From positions 1 to 64,000 of the forward strand of contig NZ_JAGIYY010000011.1 in assembly GCF_017813335.1 (NCBI RefSeq): a stretch of DNA of 64,000 nt, read 5' to 3'. The position numbers were made by a program, and so were the translations under genes. This DNA is from Tianweitania sediminis (GTDB lineage: Bacteria > Pseudomonadota > Alphaproteobacteria > Rhizobiales > Rhizobiaceae). Positions 57,564 through 64,000 of this stretch are shown here, piece after piece. A model generated the notes under the pieces. That model was not told where the DNA came from and searched no databases. It saw only the letters and a list, made by a program, of their open reading frames with translations. Position 1 is the first letter of the stretch. Each line of letters starts with the position of its first letter.

Positions 57564-58142
57564 ATGTTTATTCAGACCGAGTCGACGCCCAATCCGGCAA
57601 CGCTGAAGTTCCTTCCGGGCGTGATTGTGATGGAAGAAGGCACAGCCGACTTCCGCGACGCCGACAGCGCGCGCCTCGCGTCGCCGCTTGCCGGGCGCTT
57701 GTTCGACGTCCCGGGCGTGACGGGCGTGTTCTTTGGCTACGATTTCGTGACGGTGTCCAAGGAAGGGCAGGATTGGCAGCACATGAAGCCCGCCATTCTC
57801 GGCGCGATCATGGAGCACTTCATGGCCGGGCTCCCGGTGATGGCCAACGAAGCGGCCGGACAAGCGCATCAGGACGCCGACACGGGCGAAGAATTCTTCG
57901 ACAAGGCGGACGAGGAAATCGTTGTCACCATCAAGGAACTGCTCGACACGCGGGTGCGCCCGGCGGTGGCACAGGATGGCGGCGACATTACCTTCCGCGG
58001 CTATGAAAACGGAACTGTGTTTCTGCACATGAAGGGTGCGTGCGCCGGCTGCCCCTCGTCCACGGCCACGCTGAAGCATGGCATCCAGAACCTCCTGCGC
58101 CATTTCGTTCCGGAAGTGCAGCAGGTCGAACAGGTGGTTTGA
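57564..58142 (+). CDS. nfu: Iron-sulfur cluster carrier (NifU-like, Nfu)
   Basis: The protein has 192 residues. The N-terminal Nfu_N domain starts MFIQTESTPNPATLKFLPG and the C-terminal NifU domain carries the cluster-binding CAGCPSS (Cys-x-x-Cys) near residue 158. It delivers Fe-S clusters to target apoproteins such as aconitase or lipoate synthase. GGAG precedes the ATG. An ICE-like box upstream suggests control by iron availability. Confidence 0.95.
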   Translation: MFIQTESTPNPATLKFLPGVIVMEEGTADFRDADSARLASPLAGRLFDVPGVTGVFFGYDFVTVSKEGQDWQHMKPAILGAIMEHFMAGLPVMANEAAGQAHQDADTGEEFFDKADEEIVVTIKELLDTRVRPAVAQDGGDITFRGYENGTVFLHMKGACAGCPSSTATLKHGIQNLLRHFVPEVQQVEQVV

Positions 58143-58170
58143 ACAAGACAGTGCGGGCTGCTCAGTCAGC

Positions 58171-58388
58171 CTAGGCTCCAATGTCCTTTATCAGAGTTGC
58201 TGGAATGCCGAGGCTTGAGCCAGCCTCGGCCATTTTTTTGTCGCTCGTCGCGCGTTCGGCATGGGCTGTCGCGGCAATTGCAAGATGAAGCGCGGCCCCT
58301 GAGCTTCCATCCAGTTCTGCACAAGAGGCGTCGTCACCTCGCGAGAGATCAGTGCGACAATGACCGATGTGTCGAGGTAGATCTCAAT
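58171..58388 (-). pseudogene. Remnant of a VapC-type PIN-domain toxin gene
   Basis: Reading the minus strand, one frame gives IYLDTSVIVALISREVTTPLVQNWMEAQG, the start of a VapC PIN domain with its first catalytic Asp. After that, a shift to the neighbouring frame gives AALHLAIAATAHAERATSDKKMAEAGSSLGIPATLI, matching the PIN C-terminus. About 60 residues between these parts (including later acidic residues) are missing and no normal start codon remains, so the gene is dead. Confidence 0.7.
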
Positions 58389-58500
58389 AGCGATCCTCGT
58401 CCCTCATCAGCCGCACCGTTTCCACTGCGTCACGTGGAGGCTCCGGCAGGCCATCCGTGAAGGCTTTCGCCAACAAAGCACGCGATGGCGAAGCCAGACA
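58384..58500 (-). pseudogene. 3' remnant of the VapB-like antitoxin gene
   Basis: The minus-strand frame ending in TGA at 58386-58384 reads LASPSRALLAKAFTDGLPEPPRDAVETVRLMRDEDRY, like the C-terminal tail of a Rv0623/VapB-type antitoxin. Its stop overlaps the start region of the VapC remnant, as in intact vapBC operons. The 5' half with the DNA-binding domain is absent; the frame upstream runs into a terminator. Confidence 0.55.
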
Positions 58501-58502
58501 TG

Positions 58503-58532
58503 AAAAAGCCGGGCCCCTCCGCCCGGCTTTTT
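58503..58532. terminator. Bidirectional terminator next to the L,D-transpeptidase gene
   Basis: AAAAAGCCGGGC (58503-58514) pairs perfectly with GCCCGGCTTTTT (58521-58532) around a 6-nt loop. It ends the leftward L,D-transpeptidase transcript and can also stop rightward transcription. Confidence 0.9.
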
Positions 58533-58579
58533 CCTTACGAACCTGGTGCTGTGTTGCCCGGACGGTTCGCGTCTAAGCC

Positions 58580-59209
58580 CTAGAGGACGATGACCTTCGC
58601 GCCGACTTCAGCGCGGTTGTAGAGATCAATGACGTCCTGGTTGATGAGGCGGATGCAGCCGGACGACATCGCCTTGCCGATCGACGCCCATTCAGGCGTG
58701 CCATGCAGGCGGTAACCGGTGTCGCCACCCTTGTTGAACAGGTACAGCGCGCGGGCGCCCAGGGGATTGGTCAAGCCGCCCGGCTGACCGCCCGCCCACT
58801 TCGCCAGTTCGGGCTGGCGGCCGATCATTTCGCGCGGTGGCGTCCAGGTCGGCCATTCCCGCTTCATGGCAATGCGCGCATCGCCCTTCCATTCGAAGCC
58901 TTCGCGGCCAACGCCAATGCCGTAGCGAACAGCCTTTCCGTCCGGCAACACGAAGTACAGGTGCTTGGCGGAGGTATCGACAATGATGGTGCCGGGCTTT
59001 TCCGCCGTTTTGTAGCGCACGATCTGGCGCTGGAACTCGCGTGGCACCTTGTATAGCGGCACAGCCGGGATCTGGTAGCCCATGTCGCGACGCGAGGTGT
59101 ACTCACCCGTGAAGTATTGCAGGCTCCCGCCGCCACCACCGATGGAGCAGCCGGTGAGAACCGTGGAAAGAGCCAGCGTGGCGGCCAAAGCGGTGGTCTT
59201 GAATGTCAT
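58580..59209 (-). CDS. Lipoprotein L,D-transpeptidase (YkuD domain)
   Basis: The protein has 209 residues from ATG 59209. A signal with lipobox LTGCS (Cys about residue 20) suggests membrane attachment. The YkuD catalytic motif is HGTPEWASIGKAMSSGCIRLINQDVIDLY, with His, the Ser-rich S-S-G and the nucleophile Cys in the usual H-x(n)-S-x-G-C-[IV]-R order. It makes 3-3 cross-links in peptidoglycan or attaches proteins to it. Paired with a strong terminator; divergent from mmcB. Confidence 0.93.
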   Translation of the reverse strand: MTFKTTALAATLALSTVLTGCSIGGGGGSLQYFTGEYTSRRDMGYQIPAVPLYKVPREFQRQIVRYKTAEKPGTIIVDTSAKHLYFVLPDGKAVRYGIGVGREGFEWKGDARIAMKREWPTWTPPREMIGRQPELAKWAGGQPGGLTNPLGARALYLFNKGGDTGYRLHGTPEWASIGKAMSSGCIRLINQDVIDLYNRAEVGAKVIVL

Positions 59210-59422
59210 GCTGGGTCGAGTTCCGTTGCGAAGGGCAAGCGCTCGAAAGGGAGCCTGATGAGGCCGCACTTAATGCCACGCGCCCGCGATTTGCCAAGCG
59301 CCGACTGCTTCCACGCAGCAGGTCCTCGGCCGACTATGGCAAAAGGGCAACAGCAGCTTTCCCGAACCTGATGCAGAACAAAAGGGGTTCAAATCCGCTG
59401 CGAACGATGGCATGGTCCATGC

Positions 59423-59926
59423 ATGCCCATCATTTCTTCCCGCACCCAAGCTCACCCCCTTGCCGACGGCCGTCAATCCGAGCGCGCACTGGTGATCCGG
59501 CGCGGCGTGCAACGCCTGATGGCTGCCATGGGCGCCCATGTGCTGCCGGAACTTTGCTTGTCCACCGGTCGGCGGGCAGATCTCGTAGCGCTCACCCGCG
59601 GCGGTGACGTGTGGATCATCGAGATCAAGAGTTCCGTGGAGGATTTCCGCGTTGACCGAAAATGGCCGGAATACCGGCTCCATTCGGACCGCTTCTTTTT
59701 CGCCTCGCACCCGGACGTGCCGCAGGACATCTTTCCGCAAGAATGCGGCTTCATCCTATCGGATGGCTACGGCGCGGAAATCCTGCGCGAGGCGCCGGAA
59801 CACCGCCTTGCCGGCGCAACACGAAAAGCACTGATGCTGCGGATTGCGCGCGCGGGTGCCGCACGCCTGACATCCGCGGAAATGGCCGGAGTTCACATCC
59901 CCGCCCTGCAGGGCGAAAGCGAGTAG
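59423..59926 (+). CDS. mmcB: MmcB-family DNA repair protein (PD-(D/E)XK nuclease fold)
   Basis: The protein has 167 residues. The nuclease core reads TGRRADLVALTRGGDVWIIEIKSSVEDFRVDRKW, with the D-x(n)-E-x-K metal site (Asp, Glu, Lys). MmcB is found in alphaproteobacteria and, in Caulobacter, contributes to mitomycin C resistance and replication-fork repair. The order mmcB - actR - actS is conserved in this order. It is divergent from the L,D-transpeptidase gene; 213 bp between them hold no further gene. Confidence 0.9.
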   Translation: MPIISSRTQAHPLADGRQSERALVIRRGVQRLMAAMGAHVLPELCLSTGRRADLVALTRGGDVWIIEIKSSVEDFRVDRKWPEYRLHSDRFFFASHPDVPQDIFPQECGFILSDGYGAEILREAPEHRLAGATRKALMLRIARAGAARLTSAEMAGVHIPALQGESE

Positions 59927-59939
59927 GAAAAGCGGCGAG

Positions 59940-60503
59940 CTACCGCGGCGCGCGCTTAGCGAGGATGCGCTGGAGGGTGCGGCGGTGCATGTTCAAGCGG
60001 CGCGCGGTTTCGGACACGTTGCGCTCGCACATCTCGTAAACACGCTGGATGTGTTCCCACCGCACGCGATCCGCCGACATCGGGTTTTCCGGCGGCGCCA
60101 CGCGATCGTCGCCCGTCCGCGTCAAGGCCGCGTAGATGTCGTCGGCATCGGCGGGCTTCGACAGATAATCGATCGCACCAAGCTTCACGGCGGTGACGGC
60201 CGTGGCGATGTTGCCATAGCCGGTAAGGATGATGATGCGCGCGTCCGGCCGCTTGTCGCGAATGGCCGACACCACGTCCAAGCCGTTGCCATCCGCCAAA
60301 CGGAGGTCGACCACGGCATAGGCCGGCGCATGGTGCTTGACCGCACCAACCGCTTCTTCCACGCTCTCGGCGCTGACAACGGCAAAGCCTCGCCCCTCCA
60401 TGGCGCGCGCCAGGCGCGTCAGAAATGGCTTGTCGTCATCAACAAGAAGAAGAGACGCGTCGTCGCCAAGAAGCGGGTCGGCTGCGAAATCTTCAGGGGT
60501 CAT
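59940..60503 (-). CDS. actR: Redox response regulator ActR/RegA
   Basis: The protein has 187 residues from ATG 60503. Receiver domain with acidic pocket VDDDKP (residues 21-26), phospho-Asp66 in AVVDLRL and lysine in LSKPADA; no AAA domain. The C-terminal Fis-type HTH reads NVSETARRLNMHRRTLQRILAKRAPR, which is essentially invariant in RegA/ActR/PrrA. It controls aerobic-anaerobic switching, acid tolerance, CO2 and nitrogen fixation in relatives. Gene order actS then actR in one direction. Confidence 0.96.
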   Translation of the reverse strand: MTPEDFAADPLLGDDASLLLVDDDKPFLTRLARAMEGRGFAVVSAESVEEAVGAVKHHAPAYAVVDLRLADGNGLDVVSAIRDKRPDARIIILTGYGNIATAVTAVKLGAIDYLSKPADADDIYAALTRTGDDRVAPPENPMSADRVRWEHIQRVYEMCERNVSETARRLNMHRRTLQRILAKRAPR

Positions 60504-60600
60504 TGTTTCCAGTTCCGGGTGACGGCTGAACACGAGGGCTCATCTTGTGATGACCGTGATATAAGCATCAACAGCAAAAAAACCATGCAGATCGCGTGGT

Positions 60601-61902
60601 TCACGCTGTTTCACCGGTGAAAAAGCGGCGCGGCCAGGTGATAAAAACGGATGCACCGAGGTTTTCATCTTCGGAGTTCCGGAATGAGACGGTGGCCCCC
60701 GACCGCTCAAGCAGGGTTTTGGCGATGAAGAGCCCAAGGCCCAGGCCACCGCCCCCCTGGTCGGAAGCCTGGCGGCTCGTCATATAGGGCTCTCCGATGC
60801 GGTGGATGATTTCGGGCGCAAAACCCGTGCCATCATCCACGATCTCGATAGCCACCTGATCAAGATCCCAGTTCCATCTGACCACCGCCTCGTGGCGGGC
60901 AAAATCCACCGCGTTTTCCACGAGGTTGCCCAAGCCGTAGATCACGCCGGGATTGCGGCGCCCGACAGGCTCGGCGCCCACCAGTTTGCCGGGTTCCAAT
61001 CGGATGCCGATACCGAAATCGCGATGCGGCGCCGTGACCTCTTCCACCAGTGACGTCAGCGGCAGGCGCTTCAGATGTACCTCGCCTTCGCTGGACAGGC
61101 TGGTCAACCGCTTCAGGATTTCGCGGCAGCGCTCGCTTTGGCTGCGCAACAGCGTGACATCTTCGCGGAACCGCTCGTCGGCGCCCAGCGCGCGTTCCAT
61201 CTCCTTGGCCACCAGAGCGATCGTCGCCAGGGGGGTGCCGAGTTCATGGGCGGCGGCTGCCGCCAGTCCATCCAAGGCAGACAGATGCTGCTCGCGCTGC
61301 AACACGAGTTCGGTTGCGGCCAGGGCATTACCCAGCATGCGTGCTTCTTCCGCGACCCGCCACGCATAGATTGCCGTGAAGGCAATCGTCGCGACCACGG
61401 ACACCCAGATGCCGGCCACAAACACCAACGGCATTGAGAGTTCGGCGCCCTGATACCAGGGAAGCGGGAGATGCTCGAAGGCGAGAACCGTTGCGACAAC
61501 ACCCACCACAGCGCCCAACACCAGCGTGTAGCGGGGCGGCAAGGAGGTTGCCGAGATCACCACCGGCACGCTCATCAGGATGGAAAACGGGTTGGTCAGG
61601 CCGCCCGTCATGTAAAGCAGGCCGGCGAGCTGCAGCGCATCGAACAAGAGGATTGCCATTGCCGCGCGCGGGGCGAGGCGCTGCGTGGCCGGGTAGCGAA
61701 GGGCAAAGAAGAGGTTCAGCCAAGCGGACAAGGCGATCAGCGCAAAGCACAGGCTGACGGGCAACGGAAAGTTGAGCCAGTAAGCCACCGTGATCACCGC
61801 CAGGCTTTGCCCGATGATCGCCAGCCAGCGCAGGCGGATCAGCGTGGTGAGCCGAAGCCGGTGATATTGCTTTGTGTCCTGAAAGGGCATGAGGTTTGCC
61901 AT
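60601..61902 (-). CDS. actS: Redox sensor histidine kinase ActS/RegB
   Basis: The protein has 433 residues from ATG 61902 (ATG 61890 is possible). Six membrane helices; the quinone-sensing GGLTNPF box between helices is intact. The phospho-acceptor His219 is in AHELGTPLATI. Cys259 in ERCREIL lies exactly 40 residues later, the same spacing as redox-active Cys265 from His225 in RegB, so thiol sensing is probably kept. HATPase has NAVDFA and GGLGLGLFIAKTL. hrpB precedes by 53 bp. Confidence 0.95.
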   Translation of the reverse strand: MANLMPFQDTKQYHRLRLTTLIRLRWLAIIGQSLAVITVAYWLNFPLPVSLCFALIALSAWLNLFFALRYPATQRLAPRAAMAILLFDALQLAGLLYMTGGLTNPFSILMSVPVVISATSLPPRYTLVLGAVVGVVATVLAFEHLPLPWYQGAELSMPLVFVAGIWVSVVATIAFTAIYAWRVAEEARMLGNALAATELVLQREQHLSALDGLAAAAAHELGTPLATIALVAKEMERALGADERFREDVTLLRSQSERCREILKRLTSLSSEGEVHLKRLPLTSLVEEVTAPHRDFGIGIRLEPGKLVGAEPVGRRNPGVIYGLGNLVENAVDFARHEAVVRWNWDLDQVAIEIVDDGTGFAPEIIHRIGEPYMTSRQASDQGGGGLGLGLFIAKTLLERSGATVSFRNSEDENLGASVFITWPRRFFTGETA

Positions 61903-61955
61903 GAGCGGTCTATGCGCCGAAGCTGATCCGGAGCCAAGCGGCTTTCGCGGCGCCG

Positions 61956-64000
61956 TCAGGTTCCGCGCGGCTTGGCGCGGCTGGTGGCCTGGGCGCTGGC
62001 GGGATCTTCCGGCCAAACATGCTTGGGATAGCGTCCACGCATCTCTGAGCGGACATCTGCCCAGGAGCCTTGCCAGAAGCCCGGGAGATCGCGCGTGGTC
62101 TGAATCGGGCGATGCGCCGGCGACAGAAGCTCGAGCGTGAGCGGCACGGTGCCACTGGCCACCGCCGGGTGTTCGGTCAAGCCGAACAGTTCCTGCACCC
62201 GAATGGCCAGAACGGGCCATTCGCCATCCCATCGGATCGGCACCCGGCTGCCGGATGGGGCATCGAAGTGGGTCGGCGCAATGGCGTCCAGTTGGCGTTG
62301 CAGATCGAAGGGAATGCGGCTGCGCAGCCCTTCGCTGACCGCAGCTGCCGGGATCCGCGCAAAGGATGCCTCGCCGGAAAGAAACGGCAGAAGCCAATCT
62401 TCCAACGCACTCAACAGCGCGTCATCCGAAACGTCGGGCCAAGGTGCGCCCAGGCCGCGGTGGAGCCAGCTTAAGCGATGGCGCAGCGTGGCGGCGGCGT
62501 CACTCCAAGGCAGAAGGTCCAGCCCGTGCGCGCGCAGGGCGCTTAGAACGGCCGCATCGGCCTGTGCTCCGCTCGGCGGCGGCAGCAGGCGTTCGGTCAG
62601 CACAATGGCGCCCAAACGCTCCGTTTCGCGCACCCGCACGGCGCGGCGCGCGGCATCGAACTGTGTTTCGGTGCGGCGTTCGATCGTTTCCGCGAGGGCG
62701 CCGCGAAGATCGGCTTCGGTGATTTCAGCCGCGGCCGCGACCCGTGCGTTTGCGGCAGCGCCTTGCAGGTCCGCCACCACAAGGAAGGGGGCGCGCGCCA
62801 GCGGTTCAGTCAGTTCCAAGTTGGCGCCGCGCCCGTTGGCGAGAAGAAAGCGGCCGGTTTCGCCGCGCGCCTTGGCAACGCGATCGGGCCAGGCGTGAAG
62901 CAGAAGCGGGCCCGCAGCGCGCGGCGCATCCACCGTCTGCGCTTGCCTGCCAGCGGATGCGGCCAGCCGCTTCGCCAACTGGCGGGCGGATTGCGCGCGC
63001 GGCGAGCGATCCGATCGGAAGCGCTGCCAGCGCGCATCGAGATCCACCGCATTGCCGCCCAACCCGCGTTCGGTGAGCAGAACCGCCAGTTCCGCCGCGG
63101 CCTCCGCCTGCCCGCTTTGCGCGGCTTGTGCCACCATGTGGGCCAGACGGACTGGCAAGGCGAGCTTGCGCATCGCGGCGCCCGCTTCCGTCAACCGGCC
63201 GTTCCCATCAAGGGCACCGAGGTTCTCCAGCAAGGTACGGGCTTCGGCAAGCGCGGGAGCTGGCGGCGGGTCAAGAAAAGCAAGCGCCCCGGGATCCGCC
63301 ACGCCAAAGGCCGCGCAGTCCAAGAGCAGGCCCGACAGGTCCGCTTCCAGGATTTCCGGCGTGGTGAAGGGCGGCAGCGCTGGTGTTTGGCCGCTGTGCC
63401 ACAATCGGATTGCAACACCGGGTTCGGTTCGCCCGGCGCGGCCGGCGCGCTGATCGGCCGAGGCGCGCGAAACCCGCACGGTTTCAAGACGGGTCAAACC
63501 GGAGGCGGGCTCGTAGCGCGGCACGCGGGCAAGGCCACTGTCGATCACCAACCGCACGCCATCGATCGTGATGGATGTTTCGGCGATTGCCGTTGCAAGC
63601 ACGACCTTGCGCCGGCCGGGGACTGCGGGGCGGATCGCCAGGTCCTGCGCACGACCGTCCATGGCGCCGAACAGCGGCATCACATCGACGCTTTCGGGCA
63701 GCGAAACGAGCCGCTCGGCGGTGCGTTCAATCTCGCGCTGGCCCGGCAAAAAAGCGAGAATGCTGCCGCCTTCGGTGGCCAGCGCTTCACGCACGGCGCG
63801 CGCAACGGCATCCTCGATGCGGTCGTGGGGATCGCGCGGCTGGTAGCGGGTTTCAACGGGAAAGGCGCGGCCTTCGCTGCGGAGAACCGGCACATCGCCG
63901 AGGAGAGCGGCGACGCGGGCGCCGTCGATCGTGGCGGACATCACGAGGAGGCGCAGGTCCGGTCGCAGCGCGCCCTGCACATCCAGCGCGAGCGCCAGCC
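61956..64000 (-). CDS. hrpB: ATP-dependent helicase HrpB, partial (5' end outside window)
   Basis: The window holds about 680 residues of the C-terminal part; the frame is open to position 64000, so the start and Walker motifs I-II lie outside. Present: motif III in VMSATIDGARVA, ILAFLPGQREIERT, VVLATAIAETSITIDGVRLVIDSGLAR, motif VI QRAGRAGRTEPG, a helicase-associated HA2 region and a long HrpB-specific C-terminus. It is a DEAH-box RNA/DNA helicase of unclear exact role. At its C-terminus the protein ends in a Lys/Arg-rich tail. Confidence 0.95.
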   Translation of the reverse strand, partial: LALALDVQGALRPDLRLLVMSATIDGARVAALLGDVPVLRSEGRAFPVETRYQPRDPHDRIEDAVARAVREALATEGGSILAFLPGQREIERTAERLVSLPESVDVMPLFGAMDGRAQDLAIRPAVPGRRKVVLATAIAETSITIDGVRLVIDSGLARVPRYEPASGLTRLETVRVSRASADQRAGRAGRTEPGVAIRLWHSGQTPALPPFTTPEILEADLSGLLLDCAAFGVADPGALAFLDPPPAPALAEARTLLENLGALDGNGRLTEAGAAMRKLALPVRLAHMVAQAAQSGQAEAAAELAVLLTERGLGGNAVDLDARWQRFRSDRSPRAQSARQLAKRLAASAGRQAQTVDAPRAAGPLLLHAWPDRVAKARGETGRFLLANGRGANLELTEPLARAPFLVVADLQGAAANARVAAAAEITEADLRGALAETIERRTETQFDAARRAVRVRETERLGAIVLTERLLPPPSGAQADAAVLSALRAHGLDLLPWSDAAATLRHRLSWLHRGLGAPWPDVSDDALLSALEDWLLPFLSGEASFARIPAAAVSEGLRSRIPFDLQRQLDAIAPTHFDAPSGSRVPIRWDGEWPVLAIRVQELFGLTEHPAVASGTVPLTLELLSPAHRPIQTTRDLPGFWQGSWADVRSEMRGRYPKHVWPEDPASAQATSRAKPRGT

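Noticed and set aside
59384-59400. tRNA-like T-arm sequence (GGTTCAAATCC)
   Set aside because: The flanking DNA cannot form an acceptor, D- and anticodon arm; no tRNA is supported.

Overview
This 64 kb stretch reads as the chromosome of an alphaproteobacterium of the order Hyphomicrobiales (Rhizobiales). Several conserved blocks point there: lptC-lptA-lptB-rpoN-hpf-ptsN; glnD-murJ-trpS-usp-nfu; the redox pair actS/actR beside mmcB and hrpB; hsp20 followed by a DUF1150 gene; an OlsB-type ornithine-lipid acyltransferase; and a dispersed palindromic repeat of the type common in this order. Most genes have very GC-rich third codon positions. I do not assign genus or family. No tRNA, rRNA, CRISPR array, insertion sequence or integrase was found.

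Layout. 1-2.26 kb is accessory DNA: two tiny overlapping membrane-protein ORFs, a GNAT acetyltransferase, and a convergent ASCH/adenylate-kinase-like pair, ending in a rhizobial-type repeat. lepA (2.3-4.1 kb) is core. 4.2-10 kb is accessory again: an SDR oxidoreductase, an AraC regulator, and a 1,020-residue SIR2-STAND(NB-ARC)-TPR protein that looks like a stand-alone anti-phage NLR-like gene. 10-16.7 kb carries a lipoprotein hydrolase/DUF4105 pair, a PAS hybrid histidine kinase and an MHS-type transporter. 16.8-23 kb is rich in stress functions: DUF2243, a small EamA/SMR-like protein, a DUF892 ferritin-like protein, a small ORF, ribokinase, a CAP-domain protein, nucleoside hydrolase, Hsp20 and DUF1150. 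Several of these are preceded by sequences resembling EcfG (general stress sigma) promoters, and hsp20 has a RpoH-like promoter plus a ROSE-like RNA thermometer.

23-28.2 kb is the Lpt/RpoN/nitrogen-PTS block. 28.5-33.8 kb runs rightward: sppA, ihfB, lapA, an ornithine-cyclodeaminase-family gene, two RNA methyltransferases and lspA, the last three overlapping by 4 bp at each junction. 33.8-44.4 kb holds an AcuI-like reductase, a second hybrid kinase, olsB, a membrane endonuclease/phosphatase, maeB and mutS. 44.4-51.2 kb has a BCCT transporter between two DUF1801 genes, a HerA-like ATPase, a YegD-like Hsp70 and a membrane protein. 51.3-58.1 kb is glnD-murJ-trpS-usp-nfu, with an Irr/ICE-like box before nfu. 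58.2-58.5 kb contains a decayed vapBC toxin-antitoxin remnant. The rest is an L,D-transpeptidase, mmcB, actR, actS and hrpB, which runs off the right edge.

Functional threads: nitrogen and energy control (rpoN, ptsN, glnD, actSR), envelope building (lptABC, murJ, lspA, L,D-transpeptidase, olsB), DNA and RNA maintenance (mutS, mmcB, hrpB, ihfB, lepA, two methyltransferases) and a stress cluster. All calls come from reading the sequence; no database search was possible.
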